Source of the DNA: Murinocardiopsis flavida | Lineage (GTDB): Bacteria; Actinomycetota; Actinomycetes; Streptosporangiales; Streptosporangiaceae | NCBI RefSeq assembly: GCF_003014485.1 | Contig: NZ_PYGA01000026.1 | Span: 27,736 to 91,735 of the forward strand | DNA: 64,000 nucleotides | Reading direction: 5' to 3' | Shown here: positions 16,618 to 25,161 of the stretch, one piece after another | Numbering within the stretch: position 1 is the stretch's first letter | How the letters are laid out: each line of letters begins with the position of its first letter | Translations under genes and position numbers: made by a program | The notes under the pieces: model-generated | Databases searched by the model: none | What the model saw: only the letters and a program-made list of their open reading frames with translations | What the model was told of the DNA's origin: nothing

Positions 16618-17106
16618 ATGACCATTGTCCCGCACACCCCGAGTCCGCTCACGTCCACCGCTCGCCGCTGGGCGCCGCGCATCTACCCCGGCGAGACCGC
16701 CCAGGCCGCCCGCGTCCGCGCCGAACTGCGCACCGACCTCGCCGGGCTGCCCGGCATCTCTGACGACCTGGTCGAGACCGTGGTCCTGTGCGCCAGCGAG
16801 GCGTTCGCCAACGCCGCCGAGCACACCCGCTCCGGCGACCCCGGCGGCCGCGTCGTCCGCGCCCTGCACATCCCCACCCCGGGCACCATCCGGTTGGTCA
16901 TCGTCGACGACGGCGACCGGGGCAACCGCCCCGAAGTCCCCCACGCACGCTCCGCGGAAGAGTGGGAGACCGCCGAGCGTGGGCGCGGCCTGCTGCTGGT
17001 GGAATCCCTCGCCACGGAGTGGGGCGCCGCCCCGGTCGTGTCCTTCCCGTTCTGCGCCGAACTGGGCACATCGGTCTGGGCCGAATTCCCACTAAACCCT
17101 CGCTAA
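16618..17106 (+). CDS. RsbW-like anti-sigma/ATP-binding (HATPase_c_2) protein
   Basis: 162 residues, a single GHKL ATPase domain. The N-box is LCASEAFANAAEHT. The G1-like box is LVIVDDGDRGNRPEV. The G2 region is ERGRGLLLVESLATEWG. Such stand-alone domains act as serine-kinase anti-sigma or anti-anti-sigma partners. In streptomycetes they frequently neighbour XRE/DUF5753 and DUF397 genes, as here. No sigma factor or STAS antagonist is encoded nearby, so its target lies elsewhere. Confidence 0.85.
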   Translation: MTIVPHTPSPLTSTARRWAPRIYPGETAQAARVRAELRTDLAGLPGISDDLVETVVLCASEAFANAAEHTRSGDPGGRVVRALHIPTPGTIRLVIVDDGDRGNRPEVPHARSAEEWETAERGRGLLLVESLATEWGAAPVVSFPFCAELGTSVWAEFPLNPR

Positions 17107-17350
17107 GCACGTCTGCGCTCACGGCATATAGCCGACAATTCCCACTCCCGCCACCGCAACGACGCAATAGTCCGCAACCGGACAGCGGTCTTCGTGAAAC
17201 GCCTGATCATCCGGCAATCTGTGTCCCCCGAACGGTCCGCATATCGAGCGGTTTTCAGAGGGCTTGTGGAAAACCATCCGAAAGGTCGGCGGCTGGTGGT
17301 TCGATGCGGGGAGATGCGGCGAAGGAACCTGTTTCCCGAGGAGTGCGGAC
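17107..17350 (+). promoter_or_regulatory. Leader region of the cas operon
   Basis: 244 bases with no convincing gene; two open frames here run into cas3 in the wrong frame or start weakly. No type I-E-like repeat was seen. A ribosome site GAGGAG (17338-17343) lies seven bases before the TTG at 17351 and decides the cas3 start. A TTG at 17264 is in frame but has no such site. Confidence 0.45.
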
Positions 17351-19801
17351 TTGGTCGACGCGCAGACGATCCAGGAGTGGGCCCGCCCCTGGGCCAAGCA
17401 CACGAAGAAGCACGGCGTGCATGCGCTGGCCTGCCACCTCATCGACACGATGGAGGTCGCGTACCGCCTCTACCCGATCATCCTCGGCCCCAAGGTGCGC
17501 AAGGAGCTTGATCGGATCTTCGCCCCGCTCGACGGGTCCGCGCGGGACTGGGTGGCGCTGCTGTGCGGGCTGCACGACCTCGGCAAGTACACCCCGGCGT
17601 TCCAGTCCCTGGTGTTGGAGGTGGCCCTGGCGCGGTTCCCCGAGAAGGACCACCCGGTCCTGGAGCGCAATGCCCCCGCGAAGAAGGGGCAGCGCTGGGA
17701 CACCAAACACGGCTTGGGGACCGCTGTCCACCTTCAGGACATGCTCGAAGCCGCCGGGGCGAGCAGGGACACCGCACTCCTGATCGGCCATATCCTCGGC
17801 GGCCATCATGGGTGGTTTCCCAACCCCGGCGAGGTCCGGGCGGCCAGGGGCAAGGACGACCTCGGCGACCGGAGTTGGGCGGAGGCGCGTTCCGAGTTGG
17901 TCCAGAAGATAGCCGGGCTGCGCGGCCTCGACTTCGGCACACCTGCGTGGAGCGAAGTGGAGGTCACCGCGCTCGGACTGGTGGGCCTGGCCGGTCTTAC
18001 CACCCTCGCGGACTGGGTGGCCTCCGACTCCTCGCGCTTCGCGTACGAGCCCAACCCGGAGGATATCCACGCCTACCAGGAGCGAGCGCGGGAGCAGGCC
18101 GATAGGACGCTCCGCACCACGAACTGGTCGGCCTGGATCCCGCCGGAAAGGACCGGATACCGGGACCTGTTCAAGAAGGATCCACGACCGCTCCAGAAAG
18201 CCGTAGAGGCGAGCCTGGACCAGTGCGACGGCCCTGGTGTCCTGGTGATCGAGGCGCCGACCGGCGAGGGCAAGACCAGGGCCGGCTTGCAGGCCGCCGC
18301 CGACCTGGCTCGCAGGCTCGGATTGGGCGGGCTCTACTTTGCGACACCCACGAAAGCGCTCAGCAGGCAGGCACTCAACGAGGTCCGCAAACTCATGGAG
18401 GGGACGGGTTCGCCGCTGGACGTCAACCTCGTCTACGGGGGCGCGGCCAAGGACATGAGGGCCGAACGCGTTGAGGCGCAGATCCTCCCGAGTGCGGTGG
18501 GGGAGGAGGACGCCGGAGACGACGGTGGGCAGAACTCGCTGGAGTGGTTCACCCGGAAGCGGGGACTCGCTTTCCCCATCGGGGCGGGGACTATCGACCA
18601 GCTCCTCAAGTCGGTGATCCGCAGCGGCCACAACTACCTCGGCATGGCCAGCATCAGCAACAAGGTCGTGGTCATCGACGAGGCGCACGCCTATGACATG
18701 TACACCGGACGGCTGGTCGACCAGTTCTTGTGGTTCTGCGGGTGGATGGGCGTGCCGGTGGTACTGATGTCGGCCACGCTGCCTGCGAACCGGCGCGAGG
18801 AGCTGGTCGAGTACTGGAGGGCGGGGGCCGAGAGCCGGGCGCCCGACCGGGAACGTGTTCGTGTGCTCGCCCCCGGATCATGGCAGGTCGCCTGGACCGG
18901 TGGGACAGGCTCGCCGTCGGCGCTCGGCCTCTCCGACGAGACCAAGGCCCGAGGGGCACTCAAGGTCGAGCACGTGGACGAATCTCCGGACGCCATCGCC
19001 GAGCAGGTGGTGGCCCGGGTGGGTGATGAGGGAACGGCACTGATCGTGCTCAACACCAAGACCCGGGCCCAGGACGTCCGAGACCGGATCGCGAAACTGC
19101 TCGTCGGGAAAGAAGATCTCCCGGAACTGGTTCTTTTCACCGGAGAATCGCAGGGCGTAGACCGGACGAGGATCGAGGAGCAGGTCCATTCTCTGCTCGG
19201 TGGGAAGTCCCCGGAAGAGCGGCACGCAATCGTCGTCGGCACGCAAGTTCTAGAACACGGCCTGGATATTGACGCTGACCTGTTGGTCTCCGACCTCTGC
19301 CCGATCGACCTCCTATTCCAACGGGCCGGCCGCCTGCACCGGCATCGGAGGACGCACCGCCCGAGCGGCCTGGGGACTCCGACATTGCTGGTCGCCGATG
19401 TCAATCCGGAGCGGCGGGCAGCGAGGGGACCGGGCGACCGGGGGTCGATGTTCTTCGCCCCGCACATCGCGAAGATCTACGCCCCGCTGATCCTTGGCCG
19501 CACCCGAGTGGTGCTGAGTGAAGTTCTTGCCCAGGAGCGCTGGGATCCCCTCGATGAGATCGCCAAGCAGATCCACCGGGTCTATGTCGCCGAGGAATCG
19601 ATGATCGAGGACGGCTGGGAGGGGGCGTGGGACAACGCCGACAGCAGCTACGACCGGAGGCGGAAGAAGCTGCGCTTCCAGGCGTCGTCGGTGATGACGT
19701 CACTGATCGGCAGTCACCGGGACATCCTCCGACTTTCCCGGCGCTCGGGTCCTGCCGGACGAACCCGGCCCACCGACGGCCGAGAGAAGGGCCGGAAGTG
19801 A
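17351..19801 (+). CDS. cas3: Type I-E Cas3 nuclease-helicase, lacking the C-terminal domain
   Basis: About 816 residues from TTG 17351. The N-terminal HD nuclease has HL in ALACHLIDT, the HD pair in LCGLHDLGKYTPAF, and the GHHGW segment. The SF2 helicase has Walker A EAPTGEGKTRAG, the DExH box VVIDEAHAYD, motif III MSATLP and motif VI FQRAGRLHRHRR. All catalytic motifs are present. It is recruited by Cascade to nick and degrade target DNA. Full-length type I-E Cas3 proteins are about 890-950 residues and end in a separate C-terminal domain. This one stops with a basic disordered tail (RTRPTDGREKGRK). The next, overlapping gene appears to supply the domain. Confidence 0.93.
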   Translation: MVDAQTIQEWARPWAKHTKKHGVHALACHLIDTMEVAYRLYPIILGPKVRKELDRIFAPLDGSARDWVALLCGLHDLGKYTPAFQSLVLEVALARFPEKDHPVLERNAPAKKGQRWDTKHGLGTAVHLQDMLEAAGASRDTALLIGHILGGHHGWFPNPGEVRAARGKDDLGDRSWAEARSELVQKIAGLRGLDFGTPAWSEVEVTALGLVGLAGLTTLADWVASDSSRFAYEPNPEDIHAYQERAREQADRTLRTTNWSAWIPPERTGYRDLFKKDPRPLQKAVEASLDQCDGPGVLVIEAPTGEGKTRAGLQAAADLARRLGLGGLYFATPTKALSRQALNEVRKLMEGTGSPLDVNLVYGGAAKDMRAERVEAQILPSAVGEEDAGDDGGQNSLEWFTRKRGLAFPIGAGTIDQLLKSVIRSGHNYLGMASISNKVVVIDEAHAYDMYTGRLVDQFLWFCGWMGVPVVLMSATLPANRREELVEYWRAGAESRAPDRERVRVLAPGSWQVAWTGGTGSPSALGLSDETKARGALKVEHVDESPDAIAEQVVARVGDEGTALIVLNTKTRAQDVRDRIAKLLVGKEDLPELVLFTGESQGVDRTRIEEQVHSLLGGKSPEERHAIVVGTQVLEHGLDIDADLLVSDLCPIDLLFQRAGRLHRHRRTHRPSGLGTPTLLVADVNPERRAARGPGDRGSMFFAPHIAKIYAPLILGRTRVVLSEVLAQERWDPLDEIAKQIHRVYVAEESMIEDGWEGAWDNADSSYDRRRKKLRFQASSVMTSLIGSHRDILRLSRRSGPAGRTRPTDGREKGRK

Positions 19802-20187
19802 CTGACGGGCAGGAGACCAACGGCGATGAGTACGACCAGGACTATGCGGAGGTCTGGTTCGCGCTGCTGAACGGAAACGGGTCTGACCTGCCGACGACGC
19901 GCTCTGGTTCGCCCGTCGACCTGGAGGCAGCGGAACTGTCGTTCGAGCTGGTCATCGAGATCGTCGACGAGAACGTCGTGGTCCTCTCGGCCCCTGTCGA
20001 CCTGGGGTCGGAAGCTCTCGACGTGCTCTGTAAGCAGAACTGCGTACCTGCGGCATTCAAGGAGTCGGGTTGGCTCCGCGACCACCATCCCCTGGTCCTC
20101 GTTGACGGCTGCTGGGAGCACAAGGGGATCCGGGTGGAACGCCGACCGGACCAGAGCCTGCGCGTCACCGAACCGGACACCGATTGA
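19798..20187 (+). CDS. Small cas-operon protein, probable detached Cas3 C-terminal domain
   Basis: 129 residues from GTG 19798, which overlaps the cas3 TGA as GTGA and follows AGAAGG. The first ~20 residues are acidic (TDGQETNGDEYDQDY). The rest includes VDLGSEALDVLCKQNCVPAAF and WLRDHHPLVLVDGCWEHKGIRVERRPDQSLRV. From memory of the family, this matches the end of intact Cas3 proteins, where a segment choosing a Pro/Ala-rich turn is followed by W-LRxHxxLVLxDG and a final short strand. Cas3 (816) plus this protein (129) equals the usual full length. It is therefore read as a split Cas3 C-terminal domain, made in coupled amounts. The alternative is an unrelated accessory protein. Confidence 0.6.
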   Translation: MTDGQETNGDEYDQDYAEVWFALLNGNGSDLPTTRSGSPVDLEAAELSFELVIEIVDENVVVLSAPVDLGSEALDVLCKQNCVPAAFKESGWLRDHHPLVLVDGCWEHKGIRVERRPDQSLRVTEPDTD

Positions 20188-20258
20188 CGGACTTTGGTCC
20201 TCACTAATTGTCGTTACCCCCACGCTATGTTGATCCCCTCCTATCCCCCGGAGTGTTG

Positions 20259-21866
20259 GTGTTGTCCTTTAGTCTGCTGAGACAGCAATGGATTCCGGTG
20301 GTCACCTTGGACGGTGATCCGGACCTGCTCGGGATCGAGGATGTCTTCGGGCGTGCGCACGAACTCCGATGTGTTCGGGCCGAAGCCCCGATCGTTACCG
20401 CTGCCCTCTACCGCATGCTCCTGGCGTTCGCCCACCGAATCTACGACGGGCCGAGGTCGCTGGAGGAGTGGTCGCGGTTGTGGGAGGCGCGCGAGTTTGA
20501 AAAGGAGCCGCTGGACAAGTACTGGCAGGACCACCCCGACGCCTTCGAGCTGCTGGGTGGGGACCGGCCCTTCATGCAGTGCCCAGGGCTGTCCACGGTG
20601 GAGCCCAAGTCCGCCGCCCAACTGCTCCTGTACCGGGCCAGGGGCAACAACACCACGCTCTTCGACCACACCACGGACGGGGAACGTCCCGACCTCCCGG
20701 CCGACGTGGCGGCGCGTTGGCTGGTGACCGTCCAGTCATTCGACACAGGCGGGACCAAGACGCCTTACGAGAAGAAGAAGAGTTCCAAGTCCGGGCTGTG
20801 CAACCACTTCGCGACGGTGATTCTCGAAGGTGACAACCTCAAGGAGACCCTGCTCCTCAACATGGTCTTGTATGCACCGGACCTGGGTCTACCGCTGCCG
20901 ACCACCACGGCCGAGGATCATCCGATCTGGGAACGGAATCAGCCGCCCGGACCCGAACCGGTGGAAGAGGGACAGTTCCCGAAGGGCTGGACGGACCTGC
21001 TTACCTGGCCATCCCGGCGGATCCTGCTGCACGGCAGGGACACTGAAGACGGAGTTTTGGTCGACGGAACAGTGATTGCGCCGGGTACCCAGTTCGGCGC
21101 GGAACTCCAGCAGATCGAAGCGATGGCGGCTTTTCAGAAGCCGAATAAGAAGGAGGTCTTCTATCCAGTTCGGTTGGAGATCTTGCGCGGTGTGTGGCGG
21201 CACGCCGCGGAACTCCTCTTGCCAACGGCTGGGCTCGGGGTTCGGCTCCGCCCACTGAGCATCGAGAACATCGCCGAACTGGTCGACAACACGCTTCCTG
21301 CGGACAAGGTCATCACCCTGAGGGTGTTCGGACAGAAGCTGATGTCCAATCCCGGCGCGGTCGAGTACTGGTCCGAGGAGGCGCTTCCGGTCAAGCTCGC
21401 GCTGCTGCGGGCGCAGAACATCGACTGGATGTTGGAACTCCTCTTCGGATACGCGGTGCGCCTGGCCGACGAGGTCGGCGCTGCGCTTCAGCAGATGACC
21501 AAGAACTACAGCAACGAACTGCGCGGCGACTTCGACCAGTACAAGCACTGGAGCTACCTGGCCGAACGCTACTGGCCGCGCTTGGACGCCGAATTCGCGC
21601 AGCTCCTCCGCAATGTGGGGGACGTGGTCCAGACCTATCGCCACGACGATCGTGAGGGGCGGGCCCGGCTCAAAGAACACTTCGAGAAATGGCAGGCGCA
21701 CGTCGACGGCACTGCCCGTGAGGCCGTCCAGACGTGGGTGGATGAGTTTCCACGGGTGGTGCCGCGCCAGCTCTTCGCTATGGCCAGCACCGAGATGATC
21801 TTTCTTGGCGCCCTGAAGAAGCTCAACGAGAAGTACACCCACGACGTCGACCAACGCACCAGGTGA
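20259..21866 (+). CDS. casA: Cascade large subunit Cas8e (CasA/Cse1)
   Basis: About 535 residues. The start is set near GTG 20259, after GGAG, because homologues begin with the FSLLRQQWIPVVTLDG segment; the open frame runs back to 20208 from a poorer TTG. Family landmarks are the N-terminal FSLxxxxWIPV, LLGGDRPFMQCPGL, the loop with NNTTLFDH (L1-like, near the PAM-reading site), and TPYEKKKSSKSGLCNHFATV. The C-terminal four-helix bundle includes YSNELRGDFDQYKHWSYLAERYWPRLD. It recognises the PAM and recruits Cas3. It follows the small gene by 71 bases. Confidence 0.92.
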   Translation: MLSFSLLRQQWIPVVTLDGDPDLLGIEDVFGRAHELRCVRAEAPIVTAALYRMLLAFAHRIYDGPRSLEEWSRLWEAREFEKEPLDKYWQDHPDAFELLGGDRPFMQCPGLSTVEPKSAAQLLLYRARGNNTTLFDHTTDGERPDLPADVAARWLVTVQSFDTGGTKTPYEKKKSSKSGLCNHFATVILEGDNLKETLLLNMVLYAPDLGLPLPTTTAEDHPIWERNQPPGPEPVEEGQFPKGWTDLLTWPSRRILLHGRDTEDGVLVDGTVIAPGTQFGAELQQIEAMAAFQKPNKKEVFYPVRLEILRGVWRHAAELLLPTAGLGVRLRPLSIENIAELVDNTLPADKVITLRVFGQKLMSNPGAVEYWSEEALPVKLALLRAQNIDWMLELLFGYAVRLADEVGAALQQMTKNYSNELRGDFDQYKHWSYLAERYWPRLDAEFAQLLRNVGDVVQTYRHDDREGRARLKEHFEKWQAHVDGTAREAVQTWVDEFPRVVPRQLFAMASTEMIFLGALKKLNEKYTHDVDQRTR

Positions 21867-21872
21867 GGGATC

Positions 21873-22469
21873 GTGCCCACTGACGACGACAACCCCGGAC
21901 CCCCGCACGAGCGGCGCAAGAAGTTCGTGACGCGCCTCTACAAGCTCGGCGACTCGCTGGATTCGGCCAACCAGTACGAGGTCGCGAACGCCCGCAAGAT
22001 CCTCGCACGACTGCGGCGCGGCCTAACCGACGACCGCTACGCCATGCACGGCTTCGAGTTGCTGCTCCCCTACAAGGTCTTGGAAACGCAGGAACGCCAC
22101 TGCCTACTGGTAGCGGGGTTGTTCGCTCTGAACCCGACCACGGCGCGCAAGGACGAACAGCGCTGGAGTCTGTGTGCGGCCCTGGCGGACGCCGGATCGT
22201 CCGGGTCGGCCGATGCGCGAGCCCGCCAGTTGATCGCCGCGACAGAGGTCGGTGGCACCGCCTACCGACTGCGCCAAGCAGTCCAACTCATCGGCGGAGC
22301 ACAGAAGCGGATGCCCCTCGACTTCGAGTCACTCCTCACCGACCTCATCAGGTTGGACGCCGATGAGACCACAGCCAGGAAGGTGCGTCTCCGCTGGGCG
22401 CGCGACTTCCAGCACCGAGTACACACGCGTGACACCTCCTCCGGCAAGGAAGCGAAAGCGACGTCATGA
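21873..22469 (+). CDS. casB: Cascade small subunit Cse2 (CasB, Cas11e)
   Basis: 198 residues from GTG 21873, behind GAGGGA. The mostly helical sequence has ARKILARLRRGLTDDRYAMHGFELLLPY, FALNPTTARKD, GTAYRLRQAVQLI and FESLLTDLIRLD, the pattern of the Cse2 superfamily. Two copies line the belly of Cascade and stabilise the R-loop. It overlaps cas7e by four bases (ATGA). Sequence conservation in this family is low, but position and helical pattern agree. Confidence 0.9.
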   Translation: MPTDDDNPGPPHERRKKFVTRLYKLGDSLDSANQYEVANARKILARLRRGLTDDRYAMHGFELLLPYKVLETQERHCLLVAGLFALNPTTARKDEQRWSLCAALADAGSSGSADARARQLIAATEVGGTAYRLRQAVQLIGGAQKRMPLDFESLLTDLIRLDADETTARKVRLRWARDFQHRVHTRDTSSGKEAKATS

Positions 22470-23638
22470 TCATCGAGCTGCACCTCATCCAGTCCTTCCC
22501 TACCAGCAACCTCAACCGCGACGACCTGGGGCAGCCCAAATCGGTCACCTTCGGAGGCGCGCTCCGCAGCCGGGTCTCCAGCCAGTGCCTCAAACGGTCG
22601 GCGCGGGACCTGTTCGAAGACGTCGGGCTGGCCGAAGGCGAAACCGCCGTCCGCACGAAACGGTTGCTCCAGGAGGCCGCCGTCCAAATGGCCGGGAAGG
22701 AAGGGGCCACGGTCACGGACGAGCACGAGACGGTCGTCCGCGAGGCCCTGCGGCAGATGGGGTTCGAACTCGATACCAACGACCTCACCCAGTACCTGCT
22801 TTTCGTCGGCAAGTCCGCGGTCACCGACTTGGCGGACTACTGCGCGGCCAACAAGGACAGCCTCGTGAAGGCGGCTGCGAAGCGGGCCAAGGAGAAGAAG
22901 GAGAAGAAGGACAAGCCGACCGGCGACGTCCTCGACCAGGCCAGGAAGATCCTCAACGCGCGCAAGTCCGTTGATATCGCCCTGTTCGGTCGGATGATCG
23001 CCGACAACAAGGACTTCAATATCGACGCCGCCTCCCAAGTGGCCCACGCAATCTCCACGCACTCGGTAGGGGTCGAGTACGACTTCTACACAGCTGTGGA
23101 CGACCTCAAGCCCGAGGCCGAAGCGGGTGCCGACATGATCGGCACGGTCGACTTCAATGCGGCCTGCTACTACCGCTACGCCAACCTGGATCTCGCCCAG
23201 CTTCGGAAGAACCTGTTCGGTAAGGACGCGACCGACGTAGACGAAGATCTTGTGGAGCGGGCGACCAGCGCATGGCTGAACGCCTTCATCCGGGCGGTCC
23301 CCAGCGGCAAGCAGAACTCCATGGCGGCCCGCACCATGCCCGACACCCTGCTCGCCGTGGTGCGCGACAGCGGGGCCTGGAACCTCGCGAACGCCTTCCT
23401 CAAACCGGTCGACAGCAAGGAGGCGTCCCTCAAAGACCTCTCCGTCATGGACGTCTCCACCGAGCGGCTGTGGGAGCACTTCGAGCGGCTGCGCGGGTTC
23501 TACGGCGAGGAGGAGGTGCGGAAGGTCGCGATGGCGTCGGTGTCCGGGAGCCTCGACTGGCTTGATGTTCGGGAGGACGAGCGCGCCGAGTCCCTTGCCG
23601 CGTTCACCGGCCAGGTGATGGGCGCGGTCCGTGGCTGA
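22466..23638 (+). CDS. cas7e: Cascade backbone subunit Cas7e (CasC/Cse4)
   Basis: 390 residues. The N-terminus IIELHLIQSFPTSNLNRDDLGQPKSVTFGGALRSRVSSQCLKRSAR is diagnostic for Cas7e. Later landmarks are ISTHSVGVEYDFYTAVDDL, DFNAACYYRYANLDL and the glycine-poor thumb region. Six copies bind the crRNA spacer. A lysine-rich insert (AKRAKEKKEKKDKP, ~135-149) lies in the middle and could contact nucleic acid; whether other members share it I cannot tell. It overlaps cas5e by eight bases. Confidence 0.95.
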   Translation: MIIELHLIQSFPTSNLNRDDLGQPKSVTFGGALRSRVSSQCLKRSARDLFEDVGLAEGETAVRTKRLLQEAAVQMAGKEGATVTDEHETVVREALRQMGFELDTNDLTQYLLFVGKSAVTDLADYCAANKDSLVKAAAKRAKEKKEKKDKPTGDVLDQARKILNARKSVDIALFGRMIADNKDFNIDAASQVAHAISTHSVGVEYDFYTAVDDLKPEAEAGADMIGTVDFNAACYYRYANLDLAQLRKNLFGKDATDVDEDLVERATSAWLNAFIRAVPSGKQNSMAARTMPDTLLAVVRDSGAWNLANAFLKPVDSKEASLKDLSVMDVSTERLWEHFERLRGFYGEEEVRKVAMASVSGSLDWLDVREDERAESLAAFTGQVMGAVRG

Positions 23639-24344
23639 GGCCGTACTCGCGCTCCGGTTCGACGCGCCCATGCAGTCGTGGGGTGTCCGTTCCCGGTTCA
23701 CCTACCGCGACACCTCGTCGGAGCCCACCAAGTCCGGTGTCGTCGGCCTGCTGGGCGCCGCGATGGGGGTGGAGCGCACCGACTCAGAGGGGATCCGGCG
23801 GCTTGCCGACCTGCGCATGGCGGTGCGGGTGGAGCGCGAGGGGATCCTCGAACGCGATTACCAGGTGACCGGCAACGTCCCCACCACCAAGGGAACCGGC
23901 CACCGCAACGTCGTCAGCCACCGCTACTACCTGGCGGACGCCCTCTTCCTGGTGCTGTTGGAGGGTGAGCGGGCGCTGCTGGATGAGTTGCGCGATGCCG
24001 TGCTGCACCCGCGGTGGCCGCTGTTCTTCGGCCGCAAGGCGCACGTGCCGGCCAGCCCGCTGATCCTCTCGGACAAGCAGAACGCAGGCACCGGCGTCTT
24101 CCCGGATGCGACGCTTGACCAGGTGCTGGAGCGGCACCCCTGGCAGGAGGACCGGCCGGAGCTGCGAGAGGACGCCGCCAATGCCCCGTACCTGCGCACG
24201 GTGGTCGAAGTCCCCGCGTCGGCAGGCGCCGAGCAGCGGTACGACGTCCCCGTGACCTTCGCCTCCGGCGACCGCGAGTTCCGGCAGCGGTACGTGCGGG
24301 TCGGCCACGTTCCCATCCCCCAGGCCGAGAAGGCGGGTCCTTGA
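23631..24344 (+). CDS. cas5e: Cascade subunit Cas5e (CasD)
   Basis: 237 residues with one RRM-like domain. The N-terminus LALRFDAPMQSWGVRSRFTYRDTSSEPTKSGVVGLLGAAMGV is the Cas5 signature. Glycine-rich and HRYYLADALFLVLLEG segments follow. It caps the 5' handle of the crRNA and contacts Cas8e. GTG 23631 lies inside the end of cas7e, so translation is coupled. The length is typical. Confidence 0.95.
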   Translation: MAEAVLALRFDAPMQSWGVRSRFTYRDTSSEPTKSGVVGLLGAAMGVERTDSEGIRRLADLRMAVRVEREGILERDYQVTGNVPTTKGTGHRNVVSHRYYLADALFLVLLEGERALLDELRDAVLHPRWPLFFGRKAHVPASPLILSDKQNAGTGVFPDATLDQVLERHPWQEDRPELREDAANAPYLRTVVEVPASAGAEQRYDVPVTFASGDREFRQRYVRVGHVPIPQAEKAGP

Positions 24345-24345
24345 C

Positions 24346-25026
24346 GTGTACCTGAGCAGACTGCCGCTGAACACCGCCTCGCGCGCGTTCCGGCGCGACT
24401 TCGCCGACGTGCAGCAGATGCACCGGACCCTCATGGGCGTGCTGCCCGAGGTCGTCAGCGGCGAGCCCGCCCGGCGCGAGCACGGCCTGCTGTGGCGCCT
24501 GGACGTCACCGACACCGGCTACCTCCTGCTCGTCCAGAGCGGTGCCCGGCCGGATTGGGAGCGGCTGCCCAGCGGCTACCTGGCGGGGGAGGCGCAGACA
24601 CGGCCCATGGACGGGGTACTGGAGGCGATCGCCCCGGGCCGGGCTCTTGCGTTCCGGCTCACCGCCAACCCCACCCGGATCGTGCGCGACCCGGACGCTC
24701 CGAAGGAGGAGCGCGGGAAGCGGGTGGCGCTGCACGATCCCAAGGAGCAGTTGGGCTGGCTGGCGCGCAAGGGGGAGCAGTGCGGGTTCGTGGTCCCCGC
24801 AGGGGGCGACGGCGGGATGGCGGTGAACGTGTCCCCGTGCCCACCCGTGATCGGCTACAAGGGGGAGGGCCGAAGCCGCAACAAGATCACGATCTCCGCC
24901 GCCCGCTATGACGGCCGCCTGGTGGTCACCGATCCCGAGGCGTTCGCCGAGGCGCTGCGCACCGGCATCGGCCGCGCCAAGGCGTACGGCTGCGGCCTGC
25001 TGAGCCTGGCCCCGGTGCGGGCCTGA
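24346..25026 (+). CDS. cas6e: CRISPR RNA endoribonuclease Cas6e (CasE)
   Basis: 226 residues from GTG 24346, one base after the cas5e stop. The N-terminus YLSRLPLNTASRAFRRDFADVQQMHRTLMGVLP contains the catalytic-type His at residue 26 (MHRTLM). The C-terminus FAEALRTGIGRAKAYGCGLLSL is the glycine-rich loop of Cas6e. It cuts the precursor crRNA at the stem base and stays bound to the 3' hairpin. It is the last gene of the operon. No cas1, cas2 or repeat array follows; an unrelated TetR gene begins after 135 bases. Confidence 0.94.
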   Translation: MYLSRLPLNTASRAFRRDFADVQQMHRTLMGVLPEVVSGEPARREHGLLWRLDVTDTGYLLLVQSGARPDWERLPSGYLAGEAQTRPMDGVLEAIAPGRALAFRLTANPTRIVRDPDAPKEERGKRVALHDPKEQLGWLARKGEQCGFVVPAGGDGGMAVNVSPCPPVIGYKGEGRSRNKITISAARYDGRLVVTDPEAFAEALRTGIGRAKAYGCGLLSLAPVRA

Positions 25027-25113
25027 GGGGCGACTGAGCCCATACACTTCCGCGCCTGACGCCAGCCTTGATCCGGCCTGGTCAGCCTGGGGTGAGGCGT
25101 ATCACCAGTGCTT

Positions 25114-25143
25114 TGCACTGAGTGCGACGTTGCATTGGGTGCA
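25114..25143. promoter_or_regulatory. Tandem operator for the TetR-MMPL operon
   Basis: Two related 12-base sites, TGCACTGAGTGC (25114-25125) and TGCATTGGGTGC (25131-25142), start 17 bases apart, 19 bases before the TetR start codon. The first contains a perfect GCACT-G-AGTGC palindrome. This suggests autoregulation by a TetR dimer pair. Confidence 0.6.
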
Positions 25144-25161
25144 TCGGGTGAATAGGTTGGA

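Noticed and set aside
17194..17511. Separate small gene before cas3
   Set aside because: It overlaps the cas3 start in another frame, has Arg/Pro-rich shadow composition after 17351 and no ribosome site.
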